Below, piece after piece: positions 1 to 5,108 of a stretch of DNA of 5,806 bases. Source of the DNA: Acidimicrobiaceae bacterium (GTDB taxonomy: Bacteria > Actinomycetota > Acidimicrobiia > Acidimicrobiales > Ilumatobacteraceae); the NCBI GenBank assembly GCA_003154135.1, contig PMCN01000156.1, positions 1 to 5,806 on the forward strand, given 5' to 3'. Under the pieces are notes generated by a model. The model saw only the letters and a list, made by a program, of their open reading frames with translations, did not search any database and was not told the DNA's origin. Within the stretch, counting starts at the first letter, position 1, and every line of letters starts with the position of its first letter. A program made the translations under genes and the position numbers.

Positions 1-102
1 ATGATCGAGCACGGCGGCGAGACCCCGATCGGTGTGGTCACCGCACTGCTCGGTGCGCCGATGTTCATCTTCGTCCTGCGCACGAAGCGGGTGTCCACAT
101 GA
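1..102 (+). CDS. FecCD-family ABC transporter permease, C-terminal end only
   Basis: Only the last 33 codons before the TGA at 100-102 lie in the window; the gene begins upstream, so the ATG at position 1 need not be the start. The visible peptide includes GGETPIGVVTALLGAPMFIF followed by a short basic tail. A Glu/Pro-(I/V)GVVTA-x-(I/L)GAP-hydrophobic run is the hallmark of the last transmembrane helix of FecCD/BtuC-type permeases, the membrane subunits of importers for ferric siderophores, haem or cobalamin. The next gene starts inside its stop (ATGA at 99-102) and encodes a matching ATPase, which supports the call. The substrate cannot be read from this fragment, and no substrate-binding protein is in view. 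Confidence 0.85.
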   Translation: MIEHGGETPIGVVTALLGAPMFIFVLRTKRVST

Positions 103-881
103 GCTCGCTGGGCTTCGAGTGCATGAACGTCCGCTACGGGCCGCACGACGCCGTGCATGCCTTCACCGACACGGTGCGCCCGGGCGAGTGGCTGTGCCTC
201 ATCGGCCCGAACGGCGCCGGCAAGTCGAGCGTGCTGCGCGCTGTCGCCGGGTTGGTGCCGCACCGGGGCATCATCACCGTCGACGGTGCGCCGCTCGAGA
301 TGCGGTCGCCGCGGCGGCGGGCGGCGCTCGTCGCCTACGTCCCGCAGACACCGCTGATGCCCGACGACATGACGGGCAGCGAGTACGTGCTGCTCGGGCG
401 CAACCCGTTCGTCAGCTACTTCGGTAGCGAGACCAAGCACGACCGTGCGCTCGTGGCCGACGTGCTCGACCGGCTCGACCTGCAGCACTTCGCCGACCGG
501 CGGCTGGGCACCCTGAGCGGCGGTGAACGACAGCGGCTCGTGATCGCCCGCGCCATCGCTCAGGAGGCGCCCATCCTCCTGCTCGACGAGCCCACGAGCG
601 CGCTCGACATCGGCCACCAGCAGCAGGCGCTGGAGCTGGTCGATCGCCTGCGCCGCGAACACGGGCTCACCGTGGTCTCGGCCATGCACGACCTCACGCT
701 GGCCGGCCTCTACGCCGACCGGCTCGCGCTGCTGCACCAAGGCCACGTGGTGTCGACCGGCGACGCCGCGCACGTGCTGCGACCCGAGACGCTCAGCGAG
801 TTCTACGGCGTGAGCGTGAGCGTGCACCACGAGCCCGATGGCACAGTGGTCGTCGTGCCGCGCCGGTCGGTCAGCAACTAG
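99..881 (+). CDS. ABC transporter ATP-binding protein, FecE/BtuD/HmuV type
   Basis: This is a complete 260-residue nucleotide-binding subunit, the usual length for iron-siderophore, haem or vitamin B12 importers. It would power uptake from the cytoplasmic face of the permease encoded just upstream. All catalytic motifs are present: Walker A GPNGAGKSS (36-44), Q-loop Gln83 in YVPQTP, ABC signature LSGGERQ (139-145), Walker B PILLLDE (158-164, catalytic Glu164), D-loop SALD (167-170) and switch His197 in SAMHDL. The start is set by the ATGA overlap with the permease stop; there is only a weak purine-rich stretch upstream, so translation is probably coupled. The C-terminal part (about 215-255) has the short tail typical of FecE-like ATPases, including an ETLSEFYGV segment. 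The family assignment is firm. The choice among siderophore, haem and cobalamin is open because the binding protein is outside the window. Confidence 0.95.
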   Translation: MSSLGFECMNVRYGPHDAVHAFTDTVRPGEWLCLIGPNGAGKSSVLRAVAGLVPHRGIITVDGAPLEMRSPRRRAALVAYVPQTPLMPDDMTGSEYVLLGRNPFVSYFGSETKHDRALVADVLDRLDLQHFADRRLGTLSGGERQRLVIARAIAQEAPILLLDEPTSALDIGHQQQALELVDRLRREHGLTVVSAMHDLTLAGLYADRLALLHQGHVVSTGDAAHVLRPETLSEFYGVSVSVHHEPDGTVVVVPRRSVSN

Positions 882-886
882 AAAGG
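881..886 (+). promoter_or_regulatory. Ribosome binding site for the 891 gene
   Basis: GAAAGG lies directly before the ATG at 891 with a 4-base spacer, and its first base is the last base of the ABC ATPase stop codon. It supports the ATG at 891 and co-transcription with the transporter genes. The spacer is slightly short. Confidence 0.5.
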
Positions 887-890
887 CGTC

Positions 891-1334
891 ATGTTCGAGC
901 GCATGCGGTCGTTGATCTTCGACACGCTCGGTGTGCGTGGCCTCGTGGTCGACGTGCCCGCGAGTGGGGGAGCCGTCGCGTTGGTGGCCCTCGCCGATGG
1001 CACCGCCAGCATGTACACCAGCGCCGGTGGCGGCATCGTCGGTGCCGGCCTGGAACCCCAGGTCGCGGCGGCGGTGCGTCAACTGCTCGATGTGGCCGGC
1101 GCGCAGCAGGCGCTGTTCGTCGACCCCGACGATCGAGCGCTCCCTCCCGAGGAATCGGTGCGCTTCCACTGGCTCACCGCGCACGACGCCCGCAGGCTCG
1201 ACGTGCCGGCCGACGCGTTCTGGGGCCGAGTGCCGCACGCCCTGGCGCCCACGATCGGCGCGACCCAGCAGTTCATCGCCGCCCTCCAGGCCGCCGATGC
1301 CGCCAAGCCCTGGCGTCAGCCGCCTTCGAGCTGA
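891..1334 (+). CDS. Conserved-looking hypothetical protein, 147 aa, after the ABC transporter
   Basis: I do not recognise a named family. The protein is soluble-looking, with no signal peptide or membrane helix. Residues 17-52 look like alternating beta strands and a Gly-rich turn (TSAGGGIVGAG at 43-53). An Ala-rich helix follows (57-72), then a strand with an acidic loop (74-87), a stretch rich in aromatic and charged residues (90-115), and a helical end with a Pro/Ser tail. There is no cysteine and no obvious catalytic motif. GC-rich codon use like its neighbours and a GAAAGG sequence before the ATG support real coding. It starts 9 bases after the ABC ATPase stop, so it is probably the last gene of that operon. 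Its last 19 bases overlap the end of the opposing pentapeptide-DinB gene. A role in the transporter's physiology would be a guess from position alone. Confidence 0.75.
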   Translation: MFERMRSLIFDTLGVRGLVVDVPASGGAVALVALADGTASMYTSAGGGIVGAGLEPQVAAAVRQLLDVAGAQQALFVDPDDRALPPEESVRFHWLTAHDARRLDVPADAFWGRVPHALAPTIGATQQFIAALQAADAAKPWRQPPSS

Positions 1335-2029
1335 GCCAGGTCGCGGCGGGCGTAGCGGTTGTGCCAGAACGCTTCCTCGAGGACCGTGAAGATGCACTCC
1401 TGTAGCGGGTTCGTGCCGTTCTCGAGCACCTCTACCGGCAGCGTGAAGTCGCTCGTCGCGACCGACGAGAGGAAGGTGCGAACGCGCGCTGCCCGATCGG
1501 CGTGCACGGCGAGTGCTTCCGCCACCGACGGCGTGAGGGTGTAGTCGAGGCCCGGCCACGGGAAGCCGAGCGAGCCCGTGTTGGGCAAGCCCATCGGGTG
1601 GAAGGGTTCACCCAGGACCGGCACCGTGAACCACTTGTCGATGGCGAAGACGACGTGGCGCAACGTCTGCACGAACGTGAACTCACCGTCGACCGACTCG
1701 TGCAACCTGTCCTCGGGCAATGCGGCGGCAGCTGCGATCGTGGTGGCCCACTCGCCGTCGAGCGCCGCCCATGCGGCACGCATGCCCTCCGGGTCGGTCG
1801 GGCGGATCATGGCGCGGAGCGGGTACCACGGGTCGCGCTCGTTCACGTACGCCGTGACATCGACCCCGTTGATGACGACGTGGTCGATGAGCGCGTCGAT
1901 GTCGACGTTGACGAGCCACGCGTGGCTGATCGTCGAGTCGGTCAGGTTGACGTCGCGGAAGCGGGCACCACTGAGGTCGGCGCCCCAGAACACGGCACCC
2001 GCGAGATCGCCCTCGAATTCTTGTGTCAT
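1316..2029 (-). CDS. Pentapeptide-repeat / DinB-fold protein
   Basis: The 237-residue protein begins MTQEFEGDLA. An upstream in-frame ATG at 2119 would lie inside the zinc-finger gene, so I reject it: the ATG at 2029 overlaps that gene's stop as ATGA and starts at the conserved-looking part. Residues 11-45 form about seven pentapeptide repeats (GAVFW, GADLS, GARFR, DVNLT, DSTIS, HAWLV, NVDID), a short right-handed beta-helix. Residues about 75-235 look like a four-helix DinB/mycothiol-transferase-like domain, with His125 in TLRHVVFAIDKW and Glu219/His223 in EEAFWHNRYA. DinB-fold enzymes usually bind a divalent metal and often act with low-molecular-weight thiols such as mycothiol; no substrate can be named here. 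The second His of the typical HxxxH pair is absent (Ala227). Translation is likely coupled to the zinc-finger gene, since no good Shine-Dalgarno sequence is visible. Confidence 0.88.
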   Translation of the reverse strand: MTQEFEGDLAGAVFWGADLSGARFRDVNLTDSTISHAWLVNVDIDALIDHVVINGVDVTAYVNERDPWYPLRAMIRPTDPEGMRAAWAALDGEWATTIAAAAALPEDRLHESVDGEFTFVQTLRHVVFAIDKWFTVPVLGEPFHPMGLPNTGSLGFPWPGLDYTLTPSVAEALAVHADRAARVRTFLSSVATSDFTLPVEVLENGTNPLQECIFTVLEEAFWHNRYARRDLAQLEGG

Positions 2030-2406
2030 CGCGACATTCTGGCGCACGCGATGCACTTCGCCGCGGCCGGCAGGGCGAGCAGTCGCTCGATCCCGATGAA
2101 GCCTCGGCACTCCGTGCACACCCCATAGCCGGTGTCGTCGTCGATGCGGTCGAGTGTGCCCCGCAGCGCTGCCCGGTCGTCCCGGGCCTGGCGCAGCAGC
2201 GAGCTCACCTGCGACCGCTCGAACGCGATGGTGGTGCCCTCCGGGTCGTGCTCGTCGTCGGTGTTCGCCTGCTCGGTGGCAGCCACGATGTCGTCGAACG
2301 CCCGGGCGAGCGACTCGATCTGCTCGTCCACCCGCGCGAGCTCGATCCCCACCGCCGCCCGCAGCGCGCGCCGCTCGCGAAGCGTCAGCTGCGCGGTGTC
2401 ACCCAT
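2026..2406 (-). CDS. DksA/TraR-family C4 zinc-finger protein
   Basis: The protein has 126 residues. A helical N-terminal part (about 5-45 and 58-90, coiled-coil-like) is followed by a C-terminal zinc finger with Cys97, Cys100, Cys118 and Cys121. The C-x2-C-x17-C-x2-C spacing is identical to E. coli DksA (114, 117, 135, 138), and the segment GFIGIERLLALPAAAKCIAC is typical of the family. DksA-like proteins bind RNA polymerase through the secondary channel and modulate promoter opening, often with ppGpp. In an ungapped alignment on the cysteines, the E. coli tip residues Asp71 and Asp74 fall on Asp54 and Gly57, so canonical DksA activity is doubtful. Many actinobacterial members of this type are of unknown function. 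The ATG at 2406 has AAGGA six bases upstream. The gene lies 46 bases after the HNH gene and overlaps the DinB gene by ATGA. Confidence 0.9.
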   Translation of the reverse strand: MGDTAQLTLRERRALRAAVGIELARVDEQIESLARAFDDIVAATEQANTDDEHDPEGTTIAFERSQVSSLLRQARDDRAALRGTLDRIDDDTGYGVCTECRGFIGIERLLALPAAAKCIACARMSR

Positions 2407-2412
2407 GCCCCA

Positions 2413-2417
2413 TCCTT
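2413..2417 (-). promoter_or_regulatory. Ribosome binding site of the DksA/TraR-like gene
   Basis: On the minus strand AAGGA stands six bases before the ATG at 2406. It is the clearest Shine-Dalgarno sequence in the window and fixes the start of the zinc-finger gene. Confidence 0.6.
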
Positions 2418-2452
2418 ACCCGAGAGCGGTGCTGTCCACGCATGAGTGATGC

Positions 2453-3745
2453 TCAACCGGCGGTGGCGAGATGGTCGATGGTGAGGCGGCGAACGGCCCA
2501 GCCGATCTCGGTGCCGTCGGGGCGGTAGGTGTGCCAGAACCCTTCTGGGTCGCGCCAGGTGCGGTAACCCCGGGTCTTCCATCGGTTGTGGTGGCTGCAC
2601 ATCGGGCCGCCGTTGCGCGTGCTGGTGGGTCCGGCCTTGGCGAACGGCAGCACGTGATCGGCCTCGCAACGGCTGGCGGGCATGCCGCAGCCGGGCCAGA
2701 GACATCGTCGGCCCGACAGCAGCACGGCATCGCGTGCCGGGCCGGTGAACAGGCGGCTCCGACGGCCCATGTCGACCACGACACCGGCGCGGTCGACCAC
2801 GACGCGGCGAACCTGGCCCACGAGCGCTGCGGCCCACACGGCGGCCGGGTCGAGAACCTCACCTCGATCGGTCTCGCATCGGCGGGCTGCCACCGTGGCA
2901 GGGTCGAGCGGATCGGGGGTCGCGCCGGCAGCTCTCTGCACCTGCTGCTCGAACTGCTCCTGGTCGATGACGATGTTGACGACGACCTCGCCGCCGCACT
3001 CGGCGGAGCCGGCGGCCGACTGGAACACGCGGACCGACGCATCGAAGCGGCGCTGCGCCGGCGTGCGCTCCATGAGCGCGGGTGACATGCAGTCGCCGAA
3101 CCGAGCCACGCCGTCGTCCCACTCGGACCGGAACTCGGCGTCGCAGAAGCGCTCGAAGATCTCGCGCAGCAGCATGCCCTGCGGCAGTCCGCCCTTCGCG
3201 TCGAGGAACACCGACTCGTCGACGACCGACATGTGGGCGCGGCGGTCGCGATGGGCACGCTCGTGCCGGTCGTGGGCGCCGTCGGCATCGGCGAGGGCCT
3301 CCCACTCGCGCAGCAGCGACGCGAAGTCGTCGTGATGCATCGAACGCGCGGCCTGCACCAGCAGGTCTTCCGACCCGGCCAGGAACCTCCGCACGCGCGG
3401 GTTGGCGGCGACGGCGGCGAGCGCGTGCAGCTGTGCGACGCCGATCTCGCCCGCCAGTGCGGCTGCGGCGAACAGCGGCAGCAGCTGCATCACGCGGCCC
3501 AGCCGGCTGAGGCGTACGGCCTCGGCGCCCGACCAGTTGCACGCCGCCCTGCCCCACGCCAGCGTGGAGCGATGGCCGTCGACCGTGTGCGCGCCGGCCT
3601 GCGTGACCCGCGCGAGGAACTCGGCGCTCGCCGCCTCGGCCGTGCGCCGCAGCGCGTCGAGCTCGCGCGCCATGGACTCGCGCTCGGCGGGCGACATCGT
3701 GCGGATGTTCTCGACCGAGGGCAGCGGCGGGAGCAACGAACTCAT
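2453..3745 (-). CDS. DUF222 / 13E12-type HNH endonuclease-like protein
   Basis: This is a 430-residue protein. A long Ala/Arg-rich helical DUF222 region covers roughly 10-330, and an HNH nuclease module lies at about 345-392. The module shows Cys348 and Cys353 in CLWPGC, Asp363-His364 in CEADHVLPF, Asn378 in STRNGGP, then Cys383 and His386 in MCSHHNRWK. These match the metal-binding and catalytic positions of HNH enzymes, so the site looks intact. Such proteins are abundant in actinobacteria, often in many copies; their biological role is poorly defined, and DNA cleavage is inferred from the domain. The reading frame stays open far upstream of 3745, but that part runs antisense through the MFS gene. 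I chose MSSLLPPL at 3745 because a helical DUF222-like N-terminus starts there and it leaves a divergent promoter gap. No Shine-Dalgarno sequence is visible. Downstream, 46 bases separate it from the zinc-finger gene. Confidence 0.9.
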   Translation of the reverse strand: MSSLLPPLPSVENIRTMSPAERESMARELDALRRTAEAASAEFLARVTQAGAHTVDGHRSTLAWGRAACNWSGAEAVRLSRLGRVMQLLPLFAAAALAGEIGVAQLHALAAVAANPRVRRFLAGSEDLLVQAARSMHHDDFASLLREWEALADADGAHDRHERAHRDRRAHMSVVDESVFLDAKGGLPQGMLLREIFERFCDAEFRSEWDDGVARFGDCMSPALMERTPAQRRFDASVRVFQSAAGSAECGGEVVVNIVIDQEQFEQQVQRAAGATPDPLDPATVAARRCETDRGEVLDPAAVWAAALVGQVRRVVVDRAGVVVDMGRRSRLFTGPARDAVLLSGRRCLWPGCGMPASRCEADHVLPFAKAGPTSTRNGGPMCSHHNRWKTRGYRTWRDPEGFWHTYRPDGTEIGWAVRRLTIDHLATAG

Positions 3746-3812
3746 GTACGCATCGTCGCACAGGGGTGTGACAGAGTTCCCGCCCCGCCGCGCGCCGCGT
3801 ACTGTCTCCACG
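3746..3812. promoter_or_regulatory. Divergent intergenic promoter region, HNH gene and MFS gene
   Basis: These 67 bases separate the divergent HNH (minus) and MFS (plus) starts and must carry both promoters unless these lie inside the coding regions. Neither start has a recognisable Shine-Dalgarno sequence. On the minus strand, TGC-GACGAT (hexamer at 3752-3757) is extended -10-like and ends 6 bases before the ATG. It stands 17 bases from GGAACT (3775-3780), which resembles an ECF-type -35, but the pairing is weak. I see no clear inverted-repeat operator. Confidence 0.45.
3800..3805 (+). promoter_or_regulatory. Putative -10 element of the MFS gene, leaderless arrangement
   Basis: TACTGT fits the actinobacterial -10 pattern TANNNT. 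It ends 7 bases before the GTG at 3813, so transcription would be expected to begin at or next to the start codon. No convincing -35 is present (TTCCCG at 3777-3782 is at the right distance but a poor match), which is common for leaderless actinobacterial genes. Confidence 0.45.
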
Positions 3813-5108
3813 GTGCGCCGGGTCGTCGAGTCCATCAGCCCGGCCCGGTTGGGGTCGAGCTTCCGCTGGCTGCTGTTCTCGTCGTGGATCAGCAACATCG
3901 GCGACGGGCTGGCGTTGGCAGCAGGACCGTTGCTCGTCGCCTCGCAGACGCACGATCCCATCCTCGTGGCCGCGGCCGGCCTGCTGCAGCGGGTGCCCCG
4001 GCTGCTGTTCGGACTCCACTCGGGCGTGGTGGCCGACCGGCTCGACCGACGGACCGTCGTCGTGGTCTCCGACCTGCTGCGGGCGGTGGTGCTCGTGGCG
4101 CTCGCGGTCACCATCGTCACCGGCTCGGTGAACGTGGCAGTGGTGCTGGTGACGATGTTCGCCCTGGGCGTGGCCGAGACGTTCGCCGACGTCACCACGT
4201 CCACGCTGCCGCCGATGCTGGTCGAGCCGGGCGACCTGGGCATCGCCAACTCGCGGCTGATGTTCGGCATGATCACGGCCAACCAACTCGCCGGCCCCCC
4301 GATCGGTGCCGTGCTGTTCGCACTGGGCATGGCGTCACCGTTCATCACGCAGGCGGTGCTCGTTGCGTTGGGCGCGGTGATGATGACGCGCATCGCCGCC
4401 ACCACACCACCGGCGCGCGAGGTCGAGCAGCGCGTGCGCGATCAGATCGCCGACGGCGTGCGGTGGCTGTGGCGAAACCCGCCGGTGCGCACGCTCACCA
4501 TCACCATCGTCACGTTCAACATCACGTTCGGCGCGGCGTGGTCGGTGCTCGTGCTCTACGCGGGCGAACGGCTCGGGCTCGGCGGTCTCGGCTTCGCGCT
4601 GCTCACGACCGTCGGCGCGGTCGGCGGGGTGGTGGGCTCGTGGTCGTACGGCTGGATCGAGCAACGGGTGAGCCTTGCGCTCATCATGCGTGTGGGCCTC
4701 GTCATCGAGACCCTCACCCATCTCACGCTCGCCGTCACCACCACGCCGGCGGTGGCGATGAGCGTGTTCTTCGTGTTCGGTGCGCACGCCGCGATCTGGG
4801 GCACGACCGCCACCAGCATCCGCCACAGAGCGGTGCCCACCGAGTTCCAGGGTCGCGTCGGCAGCGTCTACATGATGGGTGTGCACGGCGGCATCGTCGT
4901 CGGTGCTGCGCTGGGTGGGGTGATCGCCCGATCGTGGGGTGTCACCGGCCCGTTCTGGTTCGCGTTCGTGGGCTCAGCGATCTTCCTGTCGCTCATCTGG
5001 CGACAACTCGCGCACGTGGCGCATCAGCCGCCGGTGCTGGGCGTGAACCAGGTGTCGCCGCACAGGATGCGGTCGGCTTCGGAGGGTCCCCAGGAACCGC
5101 GGAAGTAG
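3813..5108 (+). CDS. Major facilitator superfamily (MFS) transporter, 12 helices
   Basis: The protein has 431 residues if it starts at GTG 3813. Hydrophobic segments at about 18-42, 49-72, 81-102, 106-126, 155-175, 176-193, 228-250, 258-278, 288-307, 312-332, 355-374 and 378-397 give 12 membrane helices. The signature loop between helices 2 and 3, GVVADRLDRR (71-80), is MFS motif A. The N-terminal LFSSWISNIGDGL and the later FQGRVGSVYMM (345-355) are typical of EntS-like/MFS_3 exporters, which usually expel small molecules or drugs; the substrate is unknown. The start is uncertain: an in-frame GTG at 3768 is also possible, but 3813 is preferred because it stands just before the hydrophobic core and 7 bases after a TANNNT element. 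The cytoplasmic tail from residue 404 is read antisense through the conserved end of zwf. It lies divergent to the HNH gene. Confidence 0.9.
   Translation: MRRVVESISPARLGSSFRWLLFSSWISNIGDGLALAAGPLLVASQTHDPILVAAAGLLQRVPRLLFGLHSGVVADRLDRRTVVVVSDLLRAVVLVALAVTIVTGSVNVAVVLVTMFALGVAETFADVTTSTLPPMLVEPGDLGIANSRLMFGMITANQLAGPPIGAVLFALGMASPFITQAVLVALGAVMMTRIAATTPPAREVEQRVRDQIADGVRWLWRNPPVRTLTITIVTFNITFGAAWSVLVLYAGERLGLGGLGFALLTTVGAVGGVVGSWSYGWIEQRVSLALIMRVGLVIETLTHLTLAVTTTPAVAMSVFFVFGAHAAIWGTTATSIRHRAVPTEFQGRVGSVYMMGVHGGIVVGAALGGVIARSWGVTGPFWFAFVGSAIFLSLIWRQLAHVAHQPPVLGVNQVSPHRMRSASEGPQEPRK

Noticed and set aside
2030..2119. A 30-residue N-terminal extension of the pentapeptide-DinB protein
   Set aside because: It lies inside the zinc-finger coding region in another frame, and the ATGA overlap at 2026-2029 gives a better start.
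2413..2438. TGGACA ... TAAGGA promoter-like pair upstream of the DksA-like gene on the minus strand
   Set aside because: The spacer is only 14 bases and the second hexamer coincides with the ribosome binding site; co-transcription from the HNH gene is as likely.
2453..3745. The HNH gene as part of a mobile element or defence island
   Set aside because: No transposase, terminal repeats, target duplications, restriction partner or composition change is visible; DUF222-HNH genes are common stand-alone genes in actinobacteria.
2859..4286. Long Arg/Ala/His-rich open frame on the minus strand (475 codons)
   Set aside because: Its composition is typical of an off-frame reading of GC-rich genes; the HNH and MFS frames account for the region with recognisable domains.
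3746..4405. A 220-codon upstream extension of the HNH reading frame on the minus strand
   Set aside because: It runs antisense through the MFS gene, is Ser/Thr/Arg-rich and low in complexity, and has no HNH or DUF222 character. It is a shadow frame from high GC.
5010..5022. Palindrome-like GCGCACGTGGCGC just beyond the zwf stop, as a terminator
   Set aside because: The stem is short, there is no T-run, and it lies inside the MFS coding sequence.
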